Shown here piece by piece: positions 36,186 through 48,106 of a DNA stretch of 64,000 nucleotides (its first letter is position 1; each line of letters starts with the position of its first letter). This DNA comes from Molossus alvarezi. Lineage: Eukaryota; Chordata; Mammalia; Chiroptera; Molossidae. Below the pieces are notes generated by a model. That model did no database searches, was not told where the DNA came from, and was given only the letters and a program-made list of their open reading frames with translations. The position numbers and the translations under genes are program-made. The stretch spans positions 52,082,571-52,146,570 of the forward strand of contig CM073891.1 in the NCBI GenBank assembly GCA_037176705.1. The letters are read 5' to 3'.

Positions 36186-36437
36186 CCCTGGCCAGTTTGG
36201 CTCAGCGATTAGAGCGTCAGTCTGCGGTCCAGAGAGACCTGGGTTCGGTTCCCGCTAAGGGCACATACCTCGGTTGCAGTTTGTCCCAGGCCCTGGTTGG
36301 GCATGTGGGTGGCACCCACTCGATGTGTCCCTTTCACGTTGATGCTTCTCTCTCTCTCTTCCTCTCTCTCTCTCCCACTCTATCTGAACAAAAAATGGAA
36401 AAATGTCCTCAAGTGAGGATTAAAAAAAACAAAAAAC
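36186..36437 (+). mobile_element. Young VES SINE
   Basis: A 17-bp exact duplication, aaaaactgctgttaaag, flanks it (36169-36185 and 36438-36454). The body is close to the 'gcggttagagc' subtype consensus. Confidence 0.96.
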
Positions 36438-36454
36438 AAAAACTGCTGTTAAAG

Positions 36455-36889
36455 TGAATGTATTTTGTTAACAGATTAGATCATGTCCTTATTTTATTAA
36501 AACATTTGATACTTAGAACCCATTAACAGCCACCAAAAATATATTCACAAAATATCCAACTACTTCTAGTTATTAGGAACCCATCTGGTTCATTTTTACA
36601 CTATGACTAAAGGAGTCACACACAAAAACGCAGTTCTATGCTAATCACATTTTATAACAATGGCAAATTTTGGACATAATCCAATAAGGAGAGGGACTGC
36701 CAGTTGTTCTTAAAGCTGACTGTTGTGTTCGGAATTTCTAAAATTTGGTCTCTGATCATCTGCCATTTATATCTATTTGTATGTAAGAGGGAAATGCTGA
36801 CATGTTTTATACACTACTTATAAGCTCATTCTACCCAAACTTGCATCTCTGTTCTAGAGTCTATCCTAAAATTCAGACTCACATATCAA
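36455..36889. other. Single-copy sequence
   Basis: Nothing recognised. Confidence 0.4.
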
Positions 36890-38055
36890 ATTGCTGTGCA
36901 GCAGCTTTTTAGTTTGATGTAGTCCCATTTATTAATTTTTTTCCTTTGTTTCTCTCGCCCTTGGCGATGTGTCAACAAAAATTCTGCTGTGTGATGTCTA
37001 AGATTTTGCTGCCTATATTTTCTTCTAATATACTTACAGTTTCATGAGTGACATTTAAGTATTTTATCCATTTTGAGTTTATTCTTGTGTATGGTGTAAG
37101 TTGGTAGTCTAATTTCTTTCTTTCTTTTTTTTTTTTTGCAGGTACCTGTCCGATTTTCAAAGCACCATTTTTTGAAGAGACTGTCTTTACTCCATTGTAT
37201 GCTCTTACCTCCTGTATCAATTGTTAATTGAGCAAATTGTCTGGGGTTGATTTCTGGGTTCTCTGTTCTGTTCCTTTTATCTATATGCCTGTTCTTGTGC
37301 CAATACCAAGATGTTTTGATTACAATGGCTTTGTACTATAACCTGATATTTGCAACTGTGATCCTTCCTACTTTGCTCTTCTTTTTCAAGATTGCTGTTC
37401 TTATTTGGTGTTTTGTTTTTTTTTGTTCCATATAAACTTTTGGAGTATTTGTCCTAGATCTATATGCCTTTGATATTTTAATAGGGATTGCATTGAATCT
37501 ATATATTGCTTTGGGTAATATGGACATTTTAATGATGTTAAGTCTTCCAACCCATGAACATAGTATATGCTTCCGCTTTGTTATATCTGCCTCTATTTCT
37601 TTTTTCAATGCCCTGCAGCTTTCAGAGAACAGGACTTTTTATCTCATTGATTAAGTTTATTCCTAGGTATCTTAATTTTTTTGTTGCAATGACAAATAAG
37701 ATTATTCTTTTAATTTCTCTTTCTTTTTGTAACCCTGCTATTTGTTGAATTCATTTACTAAATCTAGCAGTTTTTGGTGGAGTCTTTAGGGTTTTCTATG
37801 TATAATATCATGTCATCTGCAAATAATGACAGTTTCACTTCCTCCTTTCCAATTTGGATGACTTTTATTTTTTTCTCTTAGCTAATCACTGTGTCTAAGA
37901 CTTTCACTCTTATGTTGAATAAGAGTGGTGAAAGCAGACATCCCTGTCTTGTTTCAATTTTAAGAGAAATGCTTTTAGTTTTTGTCCATTGAGTATAATG
38001 TTGGTTGTAGGTTTGTCATATATGGCCTTTATTATATTGAGGTATGATCCCTGAA
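36890..38055 (-). mobile_element. L1 with 5' inversion: inverted part
   Basis: Minus-strand ORF2 sequence equivalent to about 6830-8025 of the full-length copy. It is followed directly by a plus-strand L1 3' end. An inverted 5' part joined to a forward 3' part is the hallmark of twin priming during L1 insertion. Confidence 0.85.
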
Positions 38056-38785
38056 AAAATCATCAAACACTAAGTGCTGGCAAGGATGTGGAGAAAGGGT
38101 ACTCTGGTACACTGCTGGTGGGAATGCAGAATGGTGCAGCCACTATGGACAACAATATGGTGTTTCCTCAAAAATTTTAAAATGAAACTGCCATTTGACC
38201 CAGTGATACCATTTCTAGGACTATATCCTAAGAATCCTGAAATACCAACCAGGAAGAATATATGCATGTCTATGTCCATAGCAACCCTATTTACAATAGC
38301 TAATATCTGGAAACAGCCCAAGTGTCCATCAGTAGATGAGTGGATAAAAATGATGGTACATTTACACAATGGAATACTATACAGTTGTAAGAAATAAAGA
38401 TCTCTTACCCTTTGAGACAACATGAAGGGACCTAGATAGTATTATGCTAAATGAAATAAGCCAATCAGAGAAAGACAAGTATCACATTATCTCACTTATT
38501 TGTAGAATCTAACGAACAATTTAAACTGATGAACAAAAAAGATCCAGAGACTTGGGAATAAGGAAAACACTGCGGAACCTTACAGGGAAGACGAATAGGG
38601 TCGGGGGAAGAAATGAACCAAAGAACTTATATGCATATATGCATAGCCAATGGACAGACAATAGTGCAGTGAAGGCAGGGGTGGCAGGAGTGAGGAGGAC
38701 CATGTCAAAGGGGAGAAAAAAGAGAGACAACTATAATACTTTCAATAATAAATATAACTTTTAAAAATAAATAAATAAAAGTATT
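38056..38785 (+). mobile_element. L1 with 5' inversion: forward 3' part
   Basis: Starts at the L1 position equivalent to about 8325 of the full-length copy, so about 300 bp of L1 are missing at the joint. It continues through the ORF2 end and 3'UTR to an (AAAT)-rich tail. The frame at 38074-38397 is part of the ORF2 C-terminus. Confidence 0.88.
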
Positions 38786-39632
38786 GATGGAGATTAGTCT
38801 TGATTCTATCACATGCTTCTTCCCCCTAGATTAAACTACATAATTGAATTGTAGCAAAATAAATACCGTTAAAATACCTAATTTCAGTAGAGGTAAATGA
38901 CTTGAAGGGTGGCTGTACAGTTTCATGAATGACATAGAAAATGAAGTGAGATTTTATAAGGATATGCTAATGCCAAAATTAATAATTTAGGGGCAAATAA
39001 CAATGACAATTTGCCTTTTATTAATTTTATTTAAATTTATACAAATTTTATATTTAAAATATAGGATTTCTTTATTTAATGTTTTGCATTTTTTATTTTT
39101 AGTTTTCAATTAAAGTTTCAATTTATTTGCAATATTATTTTGTATTGATTTCAGCTGTATAGCATAGTGGTTAGATAATCATAAACTCTACAATGTGTCT
39201 CCCTTCAGCATTTCCAGTACCCACCTGACACCATACATACCTATCACCGAATTATTGACTATATTCCACACAAAAGAGAATAGAATATTGGAAACAATAT
39301 GAATTTGTATTAAAATTAACTTTGTCTTTGTATAGAACAATATCATTTTAATTTTTGCATTTATTTTTCATCTTTACAATAATGGTGGTACACTCAAGAA
39401 AATAACCTCATAATTTTTTAAACAGTATTCCTTTAAGTGATTTATACAAGATATGATCCAATTTTTTAATGAAATAATGTGGTGATATGTGTTTCTTTGC
39501 ACTTCTTATTTTCTTTTCTTAAACTATTATTTCAGTGATGTGTTAATAATGTTCTCATGTAATATTGTGTAATTTATATAGGTAGTTTCCCATATAATCT
39601 AGCAGGCAATGTTGTATATAGAATGTGTTTGA
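38786..39632. other. AT-rich sequence with a possible old L1 tail
   Basis: 39130-39290 has 'tgatttcagctgtatagcat' and 'accatacatacctatcacc', wording like old L1 3'UTRs in reverse. The rest is unrecognised. Confidence 0.4.
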
Positions 39633-40540
39633 TGGCATCTGCGAATAATGACAGTTTTATTCTTCCTTTCCTATTTAGATCCCTTTATTTTTTCTTCTTT
39701 TCTGATTGCTGTAGCTAATACTTTCAGTACTATGTTAAATAAGAGTGATGAAAGTGGGCATCCCTATCTTGTTCCTGTTTTTAAGGAAAATGCTTTTAGT
39801 TTTTGCCCATTGAGTATGATGTTGGCTGTAGGTTTGTCATAAATGGCCTTCATTTTGTTAGGATATTATCCTTCTATTTCCACTTTGCTGATAGTTTTTA
39901 TCAAAAATAGATGCTGGATTTTGTCAAATGCTTTTTCAGCATCTATGATATGATCACATGATTTTATCTTTCATTTTGTTTATGTGGTATATCGGATTTA
40001 TCAATTTATGAATATTATACCAGCTTTGCATCCCTGGGATAAATACCACTTGATTGTGGTGTATAATTTTTTAATATATTGCTGGATTCGGTTTGCTAAG
40101 GTTTTGTAGAGGATTTTGGCATCTATGTTCATCAGGGATATTGGCCTGTAATTTTTTTTCTTTGTAGTGTCTTTTCCTGGTTTGGAAATTAGGATTATGC
40201 TGGCCTCATAAAAAGAACTTAAAAGTCTCACGTCCTCTGGAACATTTTGGAATAGTTTGAGAATAGGTGATAGTTCTTCTCTGAATGTTTGGTAAAACTG
40301 CCCTGTGTAGCCATCCAGACCAGTACTTTTGTTTGCTAGGATTTTATTGATTATTTCTTTTATTTTCTTAATTGTTATTGGTCTGTCTAGGTTTTCTGAC
40401 TCTTCCCATTTGAGTTTTGAAATAGCACGTGATTCAAAGAATTTGTTCATTTCACCTAGGTTGTCAAATTTGTTGGCATATAATTATTTATAGTATTTAC
40501 TTATAGTATTTTCTTACAATTCTTTGTATTTCTGTGGTGT
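39633..40540 (-). mobile_element. L1-E with 5' inversion: inverted part
   Basis: Minus-strand ORF2 (open frame 40001-40450, RT region), equivalent to about 6190-7064 of the full-length copy. It ends at the codons of the catalytic ADD motif. Confidence 0.85.
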
Positions 40541-41111
40541 CTGACATGATATTATACATAGAAAACCCTAAAGACTCCACCAAAAAACTGCTAGATTTAA
40601 TAAATAAAAAGTCACTGGAATCTTTATACACCAATAATAAACACTCAGAAAGAGAAACTAAAAAAAAATTCAATTTACCATTGCAACAAAAACATTATTA
40701 CCTAGGAATAAGCTTAACCAAAGAAGTGAAGGACCTATTCACAGAAAAGTACAGGACATTGAAAAAAGAAATAGAGGAAGATGTAAAAAGGTGGAAGCAT
40801 ATACCTTGTTCATAGATTGGGCGAATTAACATCATTAAACTATCCATACTACCCAAAGCGATCTATAGATTCAATAAAACTCCTATTTAAATACCAATGA
40901 CGTATTTCACAGAACTAGAACAAACGCTTAGAAAGTTTATATGGAAAGAAAGAAGACCCCGAATAGACTTAGCAATCTTAAAAAAGAAGAACAAAGTAGG
41001 AGGGATCACAATACCAGATATCAGGTTATATACAAAGCCACTATAATCAAAACAGCTTGGTACTGGCACAAGAACAGGCATATAAGTCAATGGAACAAAA
41101 CAGAGAGCCCA
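40541..41111 (+). mobile_element. L1-E with 5' inversion: forward part
   Basis: Begins at 'atgatattatacatag', equivalent to about 7066 of the full-length copy, so almost nothing is lost at the inversion joint. It ends inside ORF2 at 'acagagagcccag', where the 5' end of another L1 begins. Its own 3' end is not found. Confidence 0.85.
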
Positions 41112-42056
41112 GGTTGAAGATGGCATCAGGCAGGACTGGAAGGAGGATGAGTGTGTGAGAGAGTGAGCTAGTGTGTGAGAGTGTGAGTGGACGTGAAGGT
41201 GGATGACCAAACTCATGCAGTGCAGAGACACGGAATAGAAGGATCCTCTGTGTGGACGGGAGCAGCCAGCTACCGCGGTAAGTGGCTCTTCAGGGCACTT
41301 CTCGCTGCACCACAGGGAGGTCTCACCATTTTGGAAGATCCCTGGTCTTCCCTGGGAGGAGGCAGTGGGAGCAGCTAGAGCCCAGCAACCTGAGCCACCA
41401 GTACACCTGGCACCATCAGACCAGTGGAAACTCTGTGTCAACACAGACCAGTGCACATTACTGGAGCTGCCAAAGTGCTGGTTGTGGAAGCTGTGGACAG
41501 CTGGGAGCCCAGCACCATCTCCCACAGTAGCAACCTGATCAGAGTGGAGATATACCCTCAGCAACAGAGACTGGAGAGCAGATATCCATCCCCAGGCAAT
41601 AGAAGCACAGACCATCAGTTGAGACCCATACCCCAAAACTACAGCAAAGGCTGAGCAGGAGTTGAGTCCCACGGGGCAGAAGCACTCCCCAGCCATCAGA
41701 GGAAGGACCTGGGACTCCACAGAGGTCAGTGTGACCCAGTGGCCCACAAGAGTGGTGGGAAGCAGGAGCCTTCGAGGGACTGGTGTGACCCAGCAGCCCG
41801 CCTGTGGGACCTGTGGGGTGCTGCGACACCAGAGAGACCTGTGCAACTCAGCAGCCCACAAGAGCAGTGGGAAGCCAGAGCCCAAGAGGGACTGGTGAAA
41901 TCCAGCTGCCTGCCCATAGGACCTGAGGGTGCAGGGGCACCAGAGAGGTCTGTGCAACCCAGCACGGACTGTGTGATCCAGTTACCAATGGGACCTGCAG
42001 AGTTCAGGGGCACCAGAGAGGCCCATGTGACACAGCTGCACACAAGATAGGCATAG
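41112..42056 (+). promoter_or_regulatory. L1-B 5'UTR module 1
   Basis: Matches the 5'UTR of the L1 at 2757 from the YY1-like gaagatggc onwards, including the array of 'cccagcagcccacaagag' units at about 41720-42045. Unit number and order differ from the other copies. Antisense frames run through it, one of 356 codons (40887-41957) continuing into the older L1. Confidence 0.8.
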
Positions 42057-42844
42057 AGGATGTGAAAATGGCTGCAGAATGAATGGAAGCTACACAGACG
42101 ATCTCCCAGGACCAAACAAGAATTACAACTAAAATAAAGACAAATCCTCAGAGAAAAGCAGCAGAACAGGAGCATATAACCAGGGACACTGGTAGTATCT
42201 GTGAAAGGGCTAGAGGGTGTGGGCTGGGAGCCCATGGATAGCAGCAGTCTTAGTTGTGAGCAGTGCCCTTGGGGAATAAAGACCCAGCCCACACCACAGT
42301 AAAGAGAGCTGGGTCAGAGCTCTAAAATAGCCACAGTCACTCACCTGGGGGCAATGGCAGAAGGAGGGCAGACTGGGCTGGAACTCTGTGGGGACACCCG
42401 GAATTAGGAAAGCACTCAGAGTTTTTGCTGAGTTGTGGCCACAAAGGACAGTGGCCGGTGCGCTCCTTCCCAGGGCTGTGGGGAAAAGCAGCAGCCCAGT
42501 CCTCAGAGATTCACCTTTTTCCAGATGAGGCAAATAAATGCAAATTGAGGTTCATTAATAACCAGCTTCTATCACACCCTCTGGAAATCCTCTTATGCAG
42601 AACAACAGGGCTACATTCCAAGGCACTGAGTAACTAAGACTACTAGACTCCAGGCAAAAAGCTAGAGGATAACTGAACCTTACATGAGCTTGCAAATCTA
42701 CCCAGAAAAGTAAGACTGGACAGTGATGTTTAACATAGGCCCACCCAGGCTCATCCAAACCCAGTAGAGGGAGCCAAAAATGGCAGAACACCAACACCCA
42801 CAAGGAAAATTTGGCAGGCTCCAAAATCCACTGAGATAACCAAA
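42057..42844 (+). promoter_or_regulatory. L1-B 5'UTR module 2
   Basis: Starts 'gatgtgaaaatggctgcag' and runs to the ORF1 start. The L1 at 2757 has no such segment between its module 1 and ORF1. The same module stands alone as an L1 5' end at 50840-51410 ('ccaaaatggcggcag') and follows module 1 in the reverse copy at 55346-57136. Both modules therefore look like separate L1 starts joined in tandem. Confidence 0.75.
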
Positions 42845-43742
42845 ATGGTGAGACAAAGAAACAAATCTCAAATGAAAGAACAAGAGACCTCTATTGAAGA
42901 TGAGATGAAAGAAATGCAGCTATGCAGATTATCAGAGGTAGAGTTCAAGGCCATGATCTTGAGAAAGCTCATCAGCACAAGTAAGGACATTAGCACCATG
43001 AATAAAGATATAGAAACATTGAAAACCAATCAAGTGGAAATGAATAATGTGATAGCAGAAATAAGGAACACGTTGGAAGGACTAACCAGCAGAGAACAGG
43101 AAGATGAGGAACAGATCAAAGAATTAGAAGACAGGGTAGAAAAAAATCAACCAATTGGAAAACCAAAAGGAAAAAACAATAATAATTTTAAAAAAAAGGA
43201 AGATAGCTTAAGAGAACTGTGGGATAACTGGGAACATAATAACATTCACATCATAGGAGTCCCTGAAGGGGAAGAAAATGGGCAAATGTTAGACAATATA
43301 TTTGAAGAAATGGTGACAGAAAACTTTCCTAACTTGGTGAAGGAAGAAGGCATTCAAGTTCAAAAAGCACAGAAAGCCCCAAGTAAGAAGAACCCAACCA
43401 AACAGGCCTACACCAAGACACACAGTAATTAAATGCCAAAAATTAAAGACAAACAGAGAATCCTAAAGGCAGCAAGATAAGCAACAGGTTACATACAAAG
43501 AAACACCCAAAAGGCTCTCAGCTGACTTTTAAACAGAAACACTACAGGACAGAAGGGAGTGGCATGAAGTAATGAAGGTCATGATAAACAAGAATCTGAA
43601 TCCAAGACTACTCTATCCAGCAAGGCTATCATTCAAAATAGAAGGTCAAATAAAGAGCTTTCTAGACAAAAAAAAAAGGCTAAGGGAATATATTAACACC
43701 AAACCAGCACTGAAAGATATGCTAAAAGGACTGCTATATTAG
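42845..43742 (+). pseudogene. L1-B ORF1, broken
   Basis: ORF1p coats L1 RNA as a coiled-coil trimer. The start at 42845 gives MVRQRNKSQMKEQE, and the first 195 codons are open to 43432. Residues about 40-105 have heptad-like spacing (coiled coil) and residues about 115-195 begin the RNA-recognition part. A frameshift then stops the frame. The C-terminal region continues out of frame to the family-typical end at 43740-43742. The reverse copy starting at 55345 has a very similar N-terminus. Confidence 0.9.
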
Positions 43743-43783
43743 TAAAAGAAATAAGAAGAAAAATAGAACCACACTAAACAAAA

Positions 43784-46700
43784 ATGGCAATAAATAAGTA
43801 CATATCAATTATCACCTAAAATGTGAATGGTTTGAATGCTTCAAAAAACACACACAGAGTAGCTGACTGGATAAAAAGTACGACTCACATTTATGTTGTT
43901 TACAAGAGACCCACCTCACACAAAAGACTCACATAGGTTGAAAGTGAAGGAATGGGAAAAAAAATCTTTCAAGCAAACAGAAAAGAAAAAACAGCTGGGG
44001 TAGCAATACTCATATCTGATAAACTGAATTTCAAAATGAAGACCATAACTAAAGACAAAGAAGGCCACTACATAATATTAAAAGAATCTATTTAACAGGA
44101 AGATACAACCTTGATAAACATATATGCACCCAATATAGGAGTACCAACATATAATAAAAATCTTCTGGAGGACTTCAAAAGAGAAATCAACAGCAATACA
44201 ATCATAGCAGGAGACTTCGACACCCTGCTAACATCACTGGATAGATCCTCAAGACAAAAAATTAACAGGAAACACAGACTCTAAATGATGCACTGGATCA
44301 AATGGATTTAATAGATATCTACAGAGAATTACACCCCAAAACTGCAGAATTCAAATTCTTCTCATGTGCACATGGTACATTCTCAAATATAGAACACATG
44401 TTAGGGCACAAACTAAGTACATACATGATCAAGAACATTAAAATTATATCAAGCATCTTCTCAGATCAGAATGGCATGAAACTAGAAATCAATTGTAATA
44501 ATTTCAAAGAACATGCACAGACATTTGAAAACTGGAGGCTAAATAGCATGTTATTGAACAATGAATGGGTTACAATGGATATCAAGAAAGAAATTAGAAA
44601 CTTCCTGGCAACCAATGAACATGAACCCACAACACCACAAAATCTTTGAGATGCAGCGAAAGTAGTTCTGAGGGGGAAGTTCATAGCACTACAGGCCTAC
44701 CTCAAGAAACAAGAAAAATTTCTGATGTAACCTCACAATTTAATAACTAGAAAGAAAACAAAAAGAAAACCCCAGAGCAAGTAGGAGGAAGTAAATAGTA
44801 AAGATCAGAGCAGAAATAAATGACATGGGACCAAAAAAACAATTCAAAGCATCAATGAAACAAAGAGCTGGTTCTTTGAAAAGATAAACAAGATTGATGG
44901 ACACTTACCTAGACTCACCAAGAAACAAATAGAGAGAACTCAAAAATACAAAATCAGAAATGAAAGAGGAGAAATAATAACTGATACCACAGAAATACAA
45001 AGAATTGTTAACATATATTATGGACAATTATATGGCAACAAATTCGACAATCTAAGCAAAAATGGACAAATTTCTAGAAACACATAGTTTCCCAAAACTG
45101 AACCAGGGAGATATAGAAAACTTGAACACACCAATAACAATACAAAAATTGAAGATGTAATCAAAACTCTTCCAGCAAACAAAAGCCCAGGCCCAGATGG
45201 CTTCACAGGGGAATTTTATTGAACATTAATCCCAGGGATGCAAGGCTGGTACAATATTCGCAAGTCAATAAATGTGATACACCACATAAATAAAATGAAA
45301 ATTAAAAATCATATGATCATATTAATAGATGCTAAAGAAGCATTCGACAAAATCCAGCACCCATTTCTGACAAAAATGCTCAGCAATTTGGGAATAGAGG
45401 GACCATATCTTGACCTAATAAAGGCCATATATGAAAGACCTACAGCCAACATCATAGTCAATGGGCAAAAACTAAAAGCATTTTCTTTAAGAACAGGCAA
45501 GGATGCCCACTTTTATGGCAAAAAAATTAAGATACCTAGGAATAAATTTAACCAAAGAAATAAAGGACCTATTCACAGAAAACTATAGGACATTGAAAAA
45601 AAAAAATAGACAAAGATTTAGAAAAGTGGAAGCACATACCTTGTTCATGGATTGGTAGAATTAACATTATTAAAATGTCCATACTACTCAAAGCAATCTA
45701 TAAATTCAAAGCAATCCCATTCAAAATACCAAAGACATATTTCAGAGAACTAGAACAAATACTTCAAAAGTTCATATGGAACCAAAAAAGACCTTGAATA
45801 GCCACAGCAACTTTGAAAAAGAAAAACAAAGTTGGAGGGATCACATTACCAGATATCAGGTTATACTACAAAGCCACTGTAATCAAATCAGCCTGGTACT
45901 AGCACAAGAACAGGCAGGTAGATCAATGGCACAGAATAGAGAACTCAGAAATGGACCCAAGACAATATGCTCAATATTTGACAAAGAAGGCAAGAGTATA
46001 CAGTGGAGTAAAGACAGCCTCTCTAATAAATGGTGTTGGGAAAATTTGACAGCTACTTGCAAAAAACAAATGAAACTAGACCATCAACTTACATCATACA
46101 CAAGAATAAACTCAAAATGGATAAAACACTTAAATGTGACTTGTGAATGCATAAGTATCCTAGAAGAAAATGTAGGCAACAAAATTTCAGACATCATATG
46201 CAGAATTTTCACTGATACATCACCTAAGGCAACAGAAACAAAGGGAAAAATGAACACATGGGACTACATCAAACTCAAAAGCTTCTGCACATCAAAAGAA
46301 ATAACCACCAAAATGGAAAGGCAACCCACTGTATGGGAGAACATCATTGCCAATGATATATCAGATAAAGGCTTAATTTTCAAAATATATAAAGTGCTCA
46401 TACAGCTCAACAAAAGGAAGACAAAGAACCCAATTTAAAAAATGGGCAGAGGAACTAAATAGACACCTCTCCAAACAGGACATACAAATGGCTAAGAGAC
46501 ATATGAAAAAATGCTCAATGTCACTAATCATCAGAGAGTTGCAAATTAAAACAACAATGAGGTATCACCTCACACCTGTCAGAATGGCCTCCATCAACAA
46601 ATCATCAAACAACAAATGTTGGGCGAGGGTGTGGAAAAAAGGGGACTCTAGTACATTGCTGGTGGGAATGTAGACTGCTGCAGCCACTATGGAAAACAAT

Positions 46701-47045
46701 ATGGTGTTACCTCAAAAAATTAAAAAGTGAACTTCCATTTGACCCAGTGATCCCACTTCTATGAATATATTCTCTGAAGCCTGAAACACCAACGAGAAAA
46801 AAAATATGTTTATTGATATTTATAATAGCTAAGATCTGGAAACAGCCTAAATATCCTTCAACAGATGAGTGGATAAAAAAGCTGTGGTACCTATACTCAA
46901 TGGCATATTATTCAGCTGTAAAAAAAATAAAGATCTCTTACCCTTTGAGATGACATGAAGGAAACTGAAGAGAATTATGTTAAGCAAAATATGCCAGTCA
47001 AAGAAAGACAAGTATCACATGATCTCACTTATTTGTGGAAGATAA
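43784..47045 (+). pseudogene. L1-B ORF2 with two deletions, active site lost
   Basis: Endonuclease-reverse transcriptase relic. The ATG at 43784 matches the ORF2 start of the other copies, and the stop is at 47043-47045. The span is 3,262 bp against 3,813 bp in the copy at 4974. The missing 550 bp are two clean deletions: one at about 45226-45230, removing about 250 bp before 'cccagggatgcaagg', and one at about 45512-45517, removing about 285 bp that included the catalytic F/YADD codons. The longest remaining frame (45776-46438, 220 codons) is the C-terminal part. Many other stops are present. Confidence 0.92.
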
Positions 47046-47280
47046 TGAACAAAATAAGGTGATGAACAAAACAGACCCAGGGACATTGAAGTAGGGTTCA
47101 AACTGACAAACTTCAGGAATGGGGGGAGGGTGGAGATAAACAAAAGAACTTGTTCATATAAGCATAACAAATGGACATAGGCTACAATGCTGGAGTGGGT
47201 GTGGGAAACTGGAGGAGGTTGTCAGTGGGGGGGAAAGGAGAAATATCTGTAACAAAAATTAATTAATTAAATTTAAAAAA

Positions 47281-48106
47281 GAAAGTGATGAATATTTAGT
47301 CATTTAATTAAAAAAATAATCTAATATTTTATAGGAAGTAGACCCAATGGTACCATGGTATAATACCCTTTTAATTCTGTAAGTTATCACTCTTCACAAT
47401 AAGCAATGGATATAGTGAGTTATCAACATTAACTTCTCAATACCAAGGACAAAGAATCACTTTAATTTGCCCTATGCAAGGATGATGTTTACACATTTCT
47501 TTGACTGCTTTTATTGACATTAAATACTTAACCAGACCTAGAATCCATGGGAGGCTGTGTTTTTTTAAAAAATACAGTTGAAAATCCCTTTGTTACACAG
47601 CTTTGTGTTTCACTGAATAATGGACATAACATTATTGTCTATAGCACCCAGTTGTTACCAGCATTGCTCCATAAATGGAACTGTTTTCTATTGGTATTAT
47701 CACATTATGCAAGCCGCTATATTTAAAAGGTTTTTTAAATCAAATTGTGAAGACTACCATTTCCTGTATTAATTTTCTATTTTTCTATACTATACCAATT
47801 ATTGTAAGTGTTTTGGAATTCCTATTTTATAGAGGAGAAACTAAGATTGAAGGCAATTATATGGCTTATCCAAAGCCATGGAGTTTTTAATAATTATAGA
47901 AAAATAACAACAAAAAGAAATATGAACTGACTTGTAGCTGGAAAGCTTTAAATGAGGTAGTCTCAGGATCAGTTGATGCAATGAATGAATATTGCCCCTA
48001 AGGACCCAGTTTTTGTTTCAAAGTCTGCTCTCCATGATATCTCCTTAATCCTAAAGCTGGTTTCCCTTTTGATTACATTATTATTTTCAAAGCTCTCCAG
48101 GACTAC
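47281..48106. other. AT-rich single-copy sequence
   Basis: No recognised gene. The C-terminal end of the hAT transposase relic was looked for here and not found. Confidence 0.4.

Larger units (their letters stand above)
41112..47280 (+). mobile_element. Long LINE-1 (L1-B), inactive
   Basis: This L1 has a complete 5' end (gttgaagatggc), a long two-part 5'UTR, ORF1, ORF2 with two internal deletions, a 3'UTR and an (ATTA)-rich tail. It starts exactly where an older L1 (L1-E) breaks off, so it inserted into that element. The expected continuation of the older L1 and a target-site duplication are missing after the tail. A later exchange between the two 3' ends may have removed them. Confidence 0.92.

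Noticed and set aside
40887..41957. 356-codon frame as a host gene
   Set aside because: It is antisense to two different L1s, running from one 5'UTR into another element's ORF2, so it cannot be an ancestral gene. Only the 5'UTR part is kept as an antisense-ORF question.
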